This document shows, piece by piece, positions 35,803 to 46,559 of a DNA stretch of 64,000 nt. Both the position numbers and the translations under genes were made by a program. The notes beneath the pieces are model-generated. The model was not told the DNA's origin and ran no database searches. It saw nothing but the letters and a program-made list of their open reading frames with translations. This DNA is from Cydia pomonella (Eukaryota; Arthropoda; Insecta; Lepidoptera; Tortricidae). The stretch is from contig NC_084707.1 in assembly GCF_033807575.1 (NCBI RefSeq), positions 18,152,550 to 18,216,549 of the forward strand, read 5' to 3'. Numbering within the stretch: position 1 is the stretch's first letter; each line of letters opens with the position of its first letter.

Positions 35803-36037
35803 TAGCGCTTTATTGACTCGTTTGAGCCGATTTAGCGCTTTAATGGCTCGTGAATATATTCGAATCTAGCGCTTAGTGCACCGCTGTCAGCGCTGATTAG
35901 ATTTTTTCATCTGGCAGCACTGGCGCGGTGCCGCCATATTTGTTTGTAGCTAACTGTCACTTTTTACCGCTTAGAGCTGGCTTGTTGTGTTTTCAAGCTC
36001 TGAAATCGAAATATTGTGAAACAATCAGTTATCCAAA
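35803..36037 (+). promoter_or_regulatory. SmB upstream region with four AGCGCT palindromes
   Basis: AGCGCT occurs at 35804, 35834, 35868 and 35889. The first two lie in a 30-bp imperfect direct repeat (agcgctt-tattgactcg / agcgctttaatggctcg). The 5' UTR leads into ATG 36038. Promoter function is inferred from position. Confidence 0.5.
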
Positions 36038-36763
36038 ATGGTGTGTAATAGTGTCATACATTTATAAGTATTGTACAGTTTAATTTCACATAGTTATTTT
36101 TAACTATTATTTTATGATGGTAACTTTGGACGCCGGTTCTCCCGGTTCGATTAGCTGGTAATTTGTTAATAAAGATTGTTAATAATCATGCATTATTTTC
36201 AGACTATCGGAAAGAATAATAAGATGCAGCAGCATATCAACTATAGAGTTCGAGTTATACTTCAAGACTCTCGAACATTTATTGGAACATTCAAGGCCTT
36301 TGACAAACATATGAATCTTATATTAGGAGACTGCGAAGAATTTAGAAAAATCAAGTCCAAAACTAAAGCCGCTGACAGAGAGGAGAAGAGGACTTTAGGA
36401 TTCGTATTACTTCGTGGTGAAAATATTGTTTCGCTGACAATCGAAGGACCACCTCCTCCTGAAGAAGGCTTACCTCGCGTTCCGCTGCCCGGCGCTATGG
36501 GCGGCCCTGGTGGTGGCCGTGCGGCTGGTCGTGGCGCAGGCCCTGGTGGCGCTCCGCCAGGACTCCAGGGACCAGCGCGTGGAGTCGGGGGGCCCTCGCA
36601 TCAACACATGGCTCCAGGAGGCCGTGGACAACTGTCAGCACCTCCTCAGATGCGTGGTGGCCCCATGATGGGAGGTCCACCTCCAGGCATGATGGGGGCT
36701 CCGCCTGGCATGGGTCGTGGGGGTCCAGGAGGCAGAGGCCCTCCAATGAGAGGCAGATATTAG
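36038..36763 (+). CDS. SmB: small nuclear ribonucleoprotein-associated protein B
   Basis: Core Sm-ring subunit of the U1, U2, U4 and U5 snRNPs. Exon 1 is only ATG (36038-36040, donor GTGTGT). Exon 2 starts at 36203 after a TTTTCAG acceptor and ends with TAG 36761-36763, giving 187 aa (fly protein about 199). After MTIGKNNKMQQHINYR comes Sm motif 1 (RVILQDSRTFIGTFKAFDKH, MNLILGDCEEF) and Sm motif 2 (GFVLLRGENIVSLTIEGPPP). A Gly/Pro/Met-rich tail with PPPGM repeats and RG dipeptides ends in MRGRY. The ATG-only first coding exon explains why the uninterrupted frame seems to start at other codons. Poly(A) signal candidates lie near 36970. Identity very secure. Confidence 0.95.
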
Positions 36764-37055
36764 TGAGTGCAGTGATTTGTGATTACTAGCTTTATGCTAG
36801 ACTAAGGTAATTATGTTAACAAACATTGGAGTGTGTTTTTATAACTGCTCTTTATCCCATTTAGAGTTCCGTGAAGTATTATCTCATGAGACTACAAGCT
36901 TGGTAAGGATACTGGTACTGGATACAAAAATGAATGTAATGAGTAACCAAATTTTAACTGTACTTTATAAGTAATAAATAATTAAACCTTATTTCTTGTT
37001 CATTAATTAAAATCATATAATGTTGGTACTGATCAAAAAGTATTTTGTAAAATAA

Positions 37056-37480
37056 ATCCCATCAAAAACATTTTCATGTAAAATGTAGCCAAGACAAGAC
37101 CATAAGGCGTGCATAAGGCTTTTGTCAAAAAGTTATCAAATCTATAGTAGAGCCAAGCTTCTAACTCTACAAGCGTGAACTTCACAAACTACTCCTTAGT
37201 CAACATATATGGCTTTGCCGTTTCGCTACTGTCACAGGCGTAAGGTGAAAAATTTATTCATTATTTTTTATTTTGTCTACAATACTTCTTGTAGTTAACG
37301 AAACGGCAAAGGCAAATATTTTGACTAAGGAGTAGAGTTTGTGAAGCTAGGTTTTGTAGAGGTAGAGGCTTAGCTCTACTTTAGATCTGATAATTTTTTG
37401 ACAAAAGACTTATGCATGCCTTATGGTCTCATCTTGGCTACATTTTACATGAAAATGTTTTTGATGGGATTTCACTTCTT
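37056..37480. repeat. foldback element with arms of about 165 bp
   Basis: The left end aaatcccatcaaaaacattt is answered by aaatgtttttgatgggattt. Arms continue through ttatcaaatcta / tagatctgataa and gactaaggag-type blocks, around a short AT-rich centre. Confidence 0.8.
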
Positions 37481-38572
37481 TTTGTATGTTGCTGATGACA
37501 ATCTTCCATCCCCTAATTGAAAGGGTCAGGGAGTGTTTGCTATTAAAAATCCTGAAATACGTATCATTGTATAAAAGATACCCCCCTTTTATACAATCTG
37601 CTTTTTTTACCGATTCCCCAAACAAACTTCAACCCCCTAACGCCCTTTTCATCCTTATGGGGTGATTTTTGGGGTTGAAAACTATTCTAAATCCTTCCCC
37701 ATAATAAAAACTATCTACATACCAAATTTCAACTAAATCAGTTCAGCGGCTATTTATTCATTCACTACAAAATTCCACCCTCCTTTTCACCCCTTAGTGG
37801 CAAAAAATTACAAGATTTTGATTTTTTTTGTTATTTGAGTACAAATACAGGATAGTACTTCCTAGGACTTCAGGAAGTACCCTAAGGGTTTTGATGATCA
37901 TCAGTGAGTGAGTGAGTTGGTGATGAAATTGGGTTTTTTTTAAATATGAATAAAATCTAAAGTATAAGAGCTATGCAATATAAATTTTAGAATCCAGTCG
38001 TTTTGATACCGACCCATTTTTAATGCTTAATAAGTTAACTATTGAATTATGTTTATCTGGTATAATCCAAGAGCTTCGAGAAAAGGTAGGTAGTGCCCTT
38101 GCGCTTCGCTTTGCTCGTCTTGGCGAGGGCACTACCGTACCCCCAGATCATACATTTTGTCTTAAGTATTTCAAGTATTTGATTTGAGGATCAATGATCC
38201 ATGTACCACTTTGATAGAGAGAGAGTAAAATCCCTTTGCATACCACACATAATTTTTTTGTTTTTCGTTTTTTTTTCTTTTTGCGTTTGTTTATTATTAT
38301 TTCAGGGTTCCCAAAGAGGGAACGAAAATTTGATTATTTTTGTATTAAATAATCAGACTTCCGTTCCCCTTTTTAATAACCCCAAATTGATAATAAAAAA
38401 AACACAAAAAAAATTTCATCCTATTTTTTTATTATTATTATTTCATTGCAAGTTTGAGAGAAGCACTATACAAATCTCGGCGAGAAACGGGGTTGCCGAT
38501 GCCGGCCGCCCCTTTATGTTCATTTGAAATTCGAACGTTGAGGTCACTGGTTGAAGTGATCATTTGTTAGTA
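37481..38572. other. dispersed-repeat remnants, no gene
   Basis: 37660-37930 has LINE/SINE-like tail motifs (catacaccaaatttc-type and a gtgagtgagtgag run) related to 59030-59110. No exon seen. Confidence 0.4.
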
Positions 38573-38924
38573 CAGTCAGCGTCAAAAGGTGGCGACTGAC
38601 TTGTAACATTTGCTTGTAATGCATCGTTCACGGCGATCGTTACAAGTCAGTCACCACCTTTGTAACACTCAAAGGGATTCGCGTAAAAACCGACAGCCGA
38701 GTGGAGCACGCGGCGCTCGCGTCGAGCGGCTCAGCTCGCTGCACTGACTGTTGTAATGCTCGGGTTGTATCACGTTACATTACACCGAAATGTTACAAGT
38801 CAGTCGCCACCTAAATACTTCGTAGCAGTCAAAGTGGCCAAATAGTTCGGTACACCATACTAAATATATGGTGTACCGAACTATTTGGCTACTTTGGTTG
38901 CTACAAAGTATTTGACGCTGACTG
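38573..38924. mobile_element. TA-flanked palindromic MITE with nested insert
   Basis: Outer ends cagtcagcgtcaaa / tttgacgctgactg lie between TA dinucleotides (38571-38572, 38925-38926). Inside is a second inverted unit, aggtggcgactgacttgtaa to ttacaagtcagtcgccacct (38587-38812), apparently inserted into the left arm. Confidence 0.75.
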
Positions 38925-39018
38925 TACAATGAAAACGGAACTTATTCAAAACACCGCGGCGAATTTTAGTAGGGATTTTATATAATTAACTCAAAAAACG
39001 CAGAAGATACTCTGGGTA

Positions 39019-39141
39019 CAGTCAGCGTCAAATACTTTGTAGCAACCAAAGTAGCCAAATAGTTCGGTACACCATATATCTAGTATGGTGTACCGAACTA
39101 TTTGGCCACTTTGACTGCTATAAAGTATTTGACGCTGACTG
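39019..39141. mobile_element. 123-bp TA-flanked hairpin MITE
   Basis: Almost perfect palindrome, ends cagtcagcgtcaaatac / gtatttgacgctgactg, bordered by TA (39017-39018, 39142-39143). It is the uninterrupted form of the element at 38573-38924. Confidence 0.85.
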
Positions 39142-39910
39142 TACATCCCTATTTACAAGCCAGACTCGTAAATGGATCTTTTGTAAGTTGTAAGATATTC
39201 AAAAAAATGGAATGTCACAGCCACTTTTTTCCGAAACTATAAGAACTATACTGTTGAAACTTGGTAAGTAGATGTATTCTGTGAATCGCATTAAGATTTT
39301 CACACAAAAATAGAAAAAAAACCAGTCAATTTTGGGGGTTCCCCATAGTTAAAACTGAAACTCAACATTTTTTTTTCGTCAAATCCATACGTGTAGGGTA
39401 TCTGGGTCGGTAAATATATTTACCACCTCCTCCCATTTTCTTGCTTTTTGCACACGATCACTGTACATACGCTTCACATTTCATGTTACAAATTGCTGGA
39501 CGGCTTTTAATTTCAGAAATAAACTTATCTATATCGAGACCCATTCCGATCACGTCCTATTTGCACGAAAATCCGGACGGAATTGCGGAGTTCCGTGTGG
39601 CATACCCCGCGTCCCGCATCGCATCGCCGTCCGAAGGAACCCATCGCACGGAGACGCGGAGCCACTGCTGTGTGCGGGTTATTCCCATTAGTTACCACCA
39701 AGTTGTAACTACTGGGAATATTTTTCCCACCTTTTACCACTGGTAACTACTGGGAAAAAAAATTCCCAGTAGTTACCACCAAAATTTGGCTAGCATTCAA
39801 TACTAATAAAAACAGTATAAATATGGAGTTCCTTAATCAATAATTAATTAAACGTCAAATTAAAAGTGATAAAAAAAACGGTCTGACTGTTTTGTTCGTT
39901 CGTATAATTG

Positions 39911-40434
39911 AGTATTTGACGCATGTTGAATATTATAACAAAAGTTAGTTAAATGGATAGAAAATGAGCCATTCATTATAATAAAAGTGGAATTTAAAAA
40001 ATTTAATTGAGATCATAAAAAAATACAAGGCTCCGAAGTATAATTTTTTTTAATTTTTTGATCTTTCAAAAATAGAAAAGCAAATGGTACGTACCATTCT
40101 GTTCCTTACATTTTATTGAAAAATAAATTGTATGACAACTATACACATAAACGCAATATTTCAGAGTCAAAATGGCAATTTCCTTGATCTTCCATACATT
40201 TAGGAGAGACTTATATAATGTGACGTCACATCACCTTATTATTTTGTTAGAGGCGTTTCAATCGTCGAGTGCGAGCGTCAGACTTTAACTCTCATTTGTG
40301 ACCTTTGTGTTGCTTAATGCCATGAGTCCTATATAGACATTTGATCCTCAGGAAAATCAAGATCGTTTGACATTATCAAAGAGCATATAATCACTACGTT
40401 TTAGACATTATTTCCAAAAAACTGTCAAGTAGCC
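39911..40434 (+). mobile_element. AATTG-flanked element, copy 2
   Basis: Homologous to 29588-30069. aattg at 39906-39910 and 40435-40439. Copies B and C of family H show the empty site (cgtataattgtgacgtt). It carries the extra 27-bp micro-insertion at 40377-40403. Confidence 0.8.
40377..40403. repeat. 27-bp micro-insertion with 8-bp duplication
   Basis: gacattat occurs on both sides (40369-40376, 40404-40411) but once in the paralogous copy (30039-30046). The insert begins caaagagcatataatcac, as does the giant palindrome's end at 60016. Confidence 0.85.
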
Positions 40435-40715
40435 AATTGTGACGTTATTTATTGAAACGAACTTTATTGTCGATGGCGCTTACGCCATTATCAACGATGC
40501 TCCTATATAAATACAACGCTGCGCTACGCAGTGCGGCGTAAGCGCCCTTGACAAAAGATCCAGGTTTCATATATAACGTCACAATTAATTCAATTTACAA
40601 TTAATAAGATAAATACTCTCATACTCTCGCGTTTGATGGGAAAAAGAAAAAAAAACATGTAATCTAATAATTAATATAATGTAATAATTCCAAATAAAAC
40701 AAAATAAAATATTTT

Positions 40716-41559
40716 ATTTATTTTTATTTAAAACAAAATAAGAAAAATCTGCCTATTATATCTAAAGGCAGGTCATGAGGTCAGACTACATCCCTAAAAC
40801 TGCAGACTGGTCTAGATAAAAAGAGGAAACAATTTTTAGGGTTTCCAAAATAGAGCCCTTATTACATACAGCCACAGGCAAGCAGCCTCGTGAGGAAATT
40901 GTTACATGAAACAGCTTGGTTGGTGGACCCGCCCTTATTGATAAAAACTGTCCTTCCTTTGTAGGGCTAAGATGATCGGCTCTTTATCATTTATCACCAT
41001 GCCTGTCACGTTCTAACAAGTATGTAAGTGCGAAAGTGACGGGCATAGTGACAAGTGATAAAAATGGAACCATGCTGCCACCATTCAAAGTCCGTGGTTG
41101 TCTCTTTGTACAAGTTAGTATTTGTGAAGTTGTTTTTAAAAAGAGAAGGCAATAGAAGTTGAAGGACAATCGTCGGTTGGAGGTCATATTTTCTCTCCTC
41201 AACTCCTATGCAATCTCCAGTTTCTTTTAAAGCTGCTTAGGAGTGGGTAAAACTACACATTACAATCATAGATTAATTATTTGTAATAAAAAAATTCCTG
41301 ACTAAGAGATCATTTTATCATAAATCAACTGTTGTAGTCTGACCTACCATCGTGTTATTAGTGTTACTAGACAAAAGCCGGAAAATCCAGCTTTAAGACT
41401 GACGGGAAATCTGGCTGCCGTAGACAGTGTTCACAGCCTCACCTAAGATAAGAAAACGCCAAAATAGACACAGTTGACAGCCTACTTACCTTAACATAGT
41501 AGTTAACCTACCAACTAACCAATATTTCTTAAAACGGGGATATCGCAAAATAATAGTTT
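40716..41559. other. no gene; small hairpin at 40983-41065
   Basis: The hairpin ttatcatttatcaccatgcc / ggcatagtgacaagtgataa is the only structure seen. Otherwise AT-rich. Confidence 0.45.
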
Positions 41560-41840
41560 TTAGGGTTCCGTACCCAAAGGGTCAAACGGGACCCTATTAC
41601 TGAGACTTCGCTGTCCGTCCGTCACCAGGCTGTATCTCATGAACCGTGATAGCTAGACAGTTGAAATTTTTACAGATGATGTATTTCAGTTGTCGCTATA
41701 ACAACAAATACTAAAAACAGAACAAAATAAATATTTAAGGGGGGCTCCCATATAACAAACAATTTTTTTTGCAGTTTTTATAAATAATGGTACGGAACCC
41801 TTCGTGCGCGAGTTCGTTTCGAACTTGCCCGGTTTTTATA
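41560..41840 (+). repeat. SINE-like dispersed repeat, fullest copy
   Basis: Same family as 21885-22090: gggttccgtacccaaaggg at the start, ctgtatctcatgaaccgtga, ataacaacaaatactaaaaa, then tggtacggaacccttcg and a cggttttt end. Confidence 0.7.
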
Positions 41841-42060
41841 TTAAAATTTTACGTTTTAAACAAAGGCAAATAAATTCCATTAAAAAAATCACACACAAAC
41901 TAGACTTGATTGGCAAGGGCAGATTCCAACCAAAAGTTTTGGCTTGATAAAAAAAAGCCGCCTGTTTTTCATTTATTTTCAGTTGTATAGGTTGGTCCAT
42001 AAATAAGTCAACAATTGAATCAGCCGTTATATTTGTTTAAGTGGGAATGGAAAAATACAG

Positions 42061-42147
42061 GGTACATCAGAAAGAGTAGCCATTGAGGATTTAGTAGCAT
42101 TTGCCAGAGAACAACTAGCTTTTTGTGCACATGATTTTTTAGCCCAG
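42061..42147 (+). other. possible orphan exon, product unknown
   Basis: 87-bp open stretch between an AG (aaaatacag) and a perfect donor (CCCAG/GTGAGT), both phase 0. It would encode SERVAIEDLVAFAREQLAFC with a few more residues. No adjacent exon found. It may be a relic captured by a transposon or chance; I do not recognise the protein. Confidence 0.25.
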
Positions 42148-42289
42148 GTGAGTATAACATTTTTCATCACACTTGCTCGGAAAAGATCTTATTTCATGCA
42201 GATGTACTGTATGACAAAGGCCTATATTGTTCCCGAGGGAGTTATGGATTCTGAAAAAAAGTGTACCTAACTCCCAGTTCGTTTTTAGG

Positions 42290-42445
42290 GTACCGTACCC
42301 AAAGGGTCAAACGGGACCCTATTACTGAGACTCCGCTGTCCGTCTGTCACCAGGCTGTATCTCATGAACTGTGATAGTTAGCCAGTTGAAATTTCTACAG
42401 ATTATGTATTTCTGTTGCCGCTATAACAACAAATACTCATAAAAA
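42290..42445 (+). repeat. SINE-like dispersed repeat, truncated copy
   Basis: 5' two thirds of the 41560 family. Confidence 0.65.
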
Positions 42446-42539
42446 CAGAATCAAATAAAGCATAGTTAATTGGTACGCACCAGAAGATTGTTATTTTTTT
42501 TTAAGTTAATAAAATAAGAAAGTTATTAATGGTTAATTT

Positions 42540-43440
42540 TAAATAGTAAATGTATTTAGCTTTTTTTTTTCATGATTGCCCAGTAGTTTTTAATAGATCG
42601 AAATTGGGGACAATTCGGAGGATTCATCTCGCGGGGTATGTAATTGGCCTGATTATTAGCATACCATGCCCTAAACTTTTTTTGAGTAGTGGCAGCTGGC
42701 TAAATCTGGCCAACATTTCACAGGACCGTTATGGGTTCTAATAAATGGCAATACTCATTTCTCTAAGCACTCTTTAATATAAAGGTCCGACTTCATCGTT
42801 GACTATGTTATAAAACTTTTCGTCTTACAGCCACAATTATAAATTCTTTGCCATATCATATGTTTTTTTGTGAACTTGTCAAGTTTCACGAACTTATATT
42901 TTTCGGGTAAATTACCTCTATTGTTGGCCATATAAAACTTCAAACCGAGTAGTTGATCGAGTTTTACATACGTCTTGTCGTCCAACAACAAGCAACCTTC
43001 GAATTTTGTCAATACTGGATCATACAATAGTCGAGCTAGTGTTTTAGCTTGTCGGATCTCTTTAACAGTCCGATTTGGCTGTTTTATTGCTCGATGGCTC
43101 TTATAGCCACCTCTGAGGTGAATCATCTTTATCATTCTAGAAGTTTCTTTGAATTTTTGGGATAAATCGTAATTAAAACGTCCTGAATTTTGTTTGAGTA
43201 ACCTTGGGACTTTTTTCCCAAAATCTTGTTATTTGTTCCAGACCTCCGATTAGTTTTTATTTTCCTGTCGGCTGATAGTCTCCTTGTAACGTTTTATGAC
43301 CCTACAAATACTAGCTTTTAGCATCTTAAGCGACTTAGCTGTCTTTGTCCGGGATCGATAAGAATTTTCGAAAGCATTTTTGCACGATCAATCTCCTGTT
43401 CTCAGCTTTCATGGTCAAAAACTTTAAAATGCATAAAGCT
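42540..43440 (-). pseudogene. Tc1/mariner-like transposase relic
   Basis: The best frame is 43135-42803 (110 codons), containing LARLLYDPVLTKFEGCLLLD with DDKTYVK, the first catalytic Asp region of Tc1-type DDE enzymes. Downstream, frames broken by stops still show a WPDLASCHYSK block (second Asp) and NPPNCPQFRSIKNYW, where the third acidic residue appears lost. Upstream to about 43440 are broken helix-turn-helix remnants. Several stops and frameshifts make it clearly dead. No inverted ends found. Confidence 0.75.
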
Positions 43441-43596
43441 TGGAAAATTACATTTTCACCATTAATACTTTGAAGGTTGATGATTGAAGTGTAATTGTCA
43501 ATTTTTTTTCCGCCATGGAATTATTATTTTTTAAACATTGCTAATTATGTGCCAATTCTATATGAACTAAGCTTTAAATATTTCTTTCCAATCTCG

Positions 43597-43661
43597 AGGT
43601 TCTCATCCAATCACCGAAGTTAAGCAACGTCGGGCGGGGTCAGTACTTGGATGGGTGACCG
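43597..43661 (+). ncRNA. truncated 5S rRNA-derived sequence
   Basis: Matches the middle of 5S rRNA including the internal control region: tctcatccaatcaccgaagt, taagcaacgtcgggcggg, agtacttggatgggtgacc. Both 5S ends are missing and it runs straight into a SINE tail at 43662, so it is a pseudogene or SINE head, not a functional 5S gene. Confidence 0.8.
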
Positions 43662-43730
43662 TTTTTATAGATAATGGTACGGAACCCTTCCTGTGCGAGT
43701 CCGACTCGCACTTAGCCGATTTTTTTTAAA
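43662..43730 (+). repeat. SINE-like tail fused to the 5S fragment
   Basis: tttttatagataatggtacg, then gaaccc and gagtccgactcgcact: the 3' end of the 21885/41560 family. Confidence 0.8.
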
Positions 43731-44200
43731 TTGTGTCACTACAAATTCATGCAGTCCAAGTAGGTATAAATAAGTTTTACTTTTAAAATACAGACTTTTA
43801 TAATACATATATTTTAATTGTTTATGTAAAAAAATATTTAATTTGATTAATTTAACTGGATGCCGGATAAGGTACAGACTTCAATGCCTAACCTGTCAAC
43901 AAATGTCAATATGGCGGACGAATGTTTGAAATGTCACCGTATTTAAGAATTATTTTGTGTGTAACTCCGGGGGTAAGAATATTGCAATCTCGTGTTTTTA
44001 ATGTTCTCCAGCGTGCGGTTGTCGTGCATCTCGGGTGATTCCCACTAGTTACCACCAAGTTGTTACCAGTGGTAACTACTGGGATTTTTTTTCCCACCTT
44101 TTACCACTGGTAACTACTGGGGAAAAAAATCCCACTAGTTACCACCAACTCGGTTTGGTGGTAGCTACTGGGAATTTTTTTCCCAGTAGTTACCACTGGC

Positions 44201-46058
44201 TAAGGTCCGACCGAGATCTCGGTCTCAGTCTCGGTCTCGGCATTCTCGGCCAAAAATCGAGCCGAGATCTCGGTCTCGGTTCTCGGCCGAAATTGGCCGA
44301 GATTCCTGCCGAGACCGAGACTAGGCAATGAGCTAGCCATTGGTGAATTTGAATTTACCGCGCACGAGCGTCCGTTTCTAAGCCACCCGTTGGTTGCATC
44401 GCCCGGTTGATCTGACTTTTTTGGTGATTGTGATTGGTTTCGTACCTACATTTTAGGCCAATTACTTATCAAATACTACCTGTTGGAATCGGACAGGCGC
44501 GGTTGCAAGTAATGACTTGTTAATTTGGTTCTTTTCGTTTTGAGGTTGTTGTTATTGCGGAAGAGTTAATAAATGAGTGTATATTGTTATCGAATGGAAC
44601 TTAAATTAACTTGATGTGAGTGGAAGATGACACTGGATATTTTGATACTTAATATATTTGTGTTTACGGGAAAAAGCATAGCAGTAGGTGAGTACAATAC
44701 GATACCGGTGGCGGATTACTGTTGTGGAAAATTAGACATAATTTCGTGCGAACTTTGCGGATGCTATTCAATACAATTTTGAGGAAACTCGCGATGTGGT
44801 TGTTGGGATGTTGGGTCATAGGTTGGTTTTCATTTGATGTGGCTTATGTGGCCAGCGAACAACTTTTTAGTAAGGCTGGCCAGTTAAACGACGAGCGACA
44901 TCACAGTTTAACGGACCGTAACGCTGAAAAATTGCCTTTTTTGGGTTATAATATAGAACTGTTTCATTTTAATCATTGTTATTGTACCTCTTTTTGTGCA
45001 CATCCGTACTGAAAAATCCGGCCAAGTGCTTGTCGGACCACGCATAATGGAAGGTTCCCTACCTTCATACAATACAAAAAGCCGTACAAGCAAAAGAGCG
45101 TATGTTGGTGGCACTTACATCGCGTCGTTTTAATCAGAAGATCAGATGATTAAGCTTTTATTATTTAAATATTTTCCGATTTGTTGCTCTCCCGGTTCAA
45201 AAGTTAGAGCTATGCCGATCCGTTGGGCGAGGAAGGAGCCAGCCCTACGGTCCCCCGTGACATCAATGATTTTTTTTGAAAGTTTACCGAATTAATTTAT
45301 GAGCGCTTGGGTACCACGGTCCTAGAGTTTCGCCTGCAAAAGCCACAAATATATGCCGGTCAGTGAGCCAGCCTTATGGGAACCCTTCCACAGGGCTCTG
45401 ACCTGGGTGATCTAGCTTAATATAAACATATTGGGCTAGGTCACTCATGTTATGGTTTTTTTTTTAGGTTTTAATTCTAAGTTTGTTTTTATTTAAATGT
45501 ATAGTTGATAATTAAAAGTTAGAGGGGTTACACATTATTTTTGGCTATCGGAGTGATTATTTCCAAAATATTTAATCAAAAAACGTTTTTAGCAATGTTG
45601 TTATTTTTAAAGACCTATCTAATGATGTGCCACATGTTACTTTTATTTGAATTTTTACTTTTAGTTACATGTATGGAGTGCCCCCTTGATTTTTTTTTTC
45701 TAAAATGCTAAGTAGCGATTCACATAATACACCTACGTTCCAAATTCGTAATAAAATATATCGTATAGTTTTCGAGTAAAATGTCATACGGACAAACAGA
45801 CAGAGGTGACGAAACTACAAGGGTTTCGTTTTTACGGAAGCCCAAAAATACTATTTAATAGCGCTAAGAATTGATTATGATAATTTTTTTCTGATAAATC
45901 GTTGAATTTCGAATATTGAAACATTTTTAGTGCAAAATTCGTGTTTTTTCTTCTATTTTATAAATTCTCGGTCTCGGTCTCGGCCGAGAATGCCATTGAA
46001 TCTCGGTCTCGGTCTCGTTCTCGGCCGAAACCCAAAAAGCGTTATCGGTCGGACCTTA
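44201..46058. mobile_element. 1858-bp decayed hAT element nested in MITE H
   Basis: Ends taaggtccgaccga / tcggtcggacctta. Flanking 8-mers ccactggc (44193-44200) and acactggc (46059-46066) differ at one position. Subterminal zones are saturated with ctcggtctcgg / ccgagaccgag units. It encodes only a hAT C-terminal fragment. Confidence 0.82.
44722..44970 (+). pseudogene. hAT transposase C-terminal dimerisation fragment
   Basis: ASEQLFSKAGQLNDERHHSL and ...NAEKLPFLGYNI are the classic hAT C-terminal motif. The catalytic part is deleted and the preceding residues are frameshifted. The family differs from the transposase at 32501. Confidence 0.75.
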
Positions 46059-46559
46059 ACACTGGCAAAAGGTGGGTTTTTCTTTTTTCCTAATAGTTAC
46101 CACCGAAATTTGGTTAGCATTCAATAGTAATAAAAACAGTTTAAATAGAGTGCTTTAATTAATAATTAGTTAAAAGTTCAATTAATTATAAGTCGATTAG
46201 TGTTTCAGTAAACTGCCTTAAAAGTGATAAAAAAATCGGTCTTTGACTGATTTGTTTGTTCGTTCGTATAATTGTGACGTTATTTATTGAAAGGGACTTA
46301 TTGTCGATGGCGCTTACGCCATTATCAACGATGCTCCTATATAAATACATCGCTGCGCTACGTAGCGTAGCGTAAGCGCCCTTAACAAAAGATCCAGGTT
46401 TCATAGATAACGTCACAATTAATTCAATTTACAATTAATAAAATAAAAACATATAATCTAATAATTAATATAATGTAATAATTCCAAATAAAACAAAATA
46501 AAATATTTATTATACGTAAAAATAAATCTTAATATTATTTTAACAAAAAACTGATTCAA

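Larger units (their letters stand above)
39676..40715 (+). mobile_element. hAT-type MITE family H, copy A (interrupted)
   Basis: Starts gggttattcccat, then repeated hairpin units (agttaccac / gtggtaact, cactgggaa-type). The body is shared with copies B (44033-46510) and C (46784-47368). It is split at aattg by the 524-bp element 39911-40434 and resumes with tgacgttatttattg. The tail to about 40715 is shared with copy B. Confidence 0.65.
44033..46510 (+). mobile_element. hAT-type MITE family H, copy B (interrupted)
   Basis: Starts gggtgattcccac with the hairpin units, is split at 44200 by the 1858-bp hAT element, resumes at 46059, and continues through cgtataattgtgacgtt and the gcgcttacgcc / ggcgtaagcgc-type hairpin to about 46510. 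Confidence 0.65.

Noticed and set aside
32252..35946. cactggcgcggtg at 32252 and 35934 as ends of the hAT element
   Set aside because: The two 13-mers are in the same, not inverted, orientation and lack 8-bp duplications.
44201..46058. Helitron
   Set aside because: It has inverted ends and an 8-bp flank match, which Helitrons lack.
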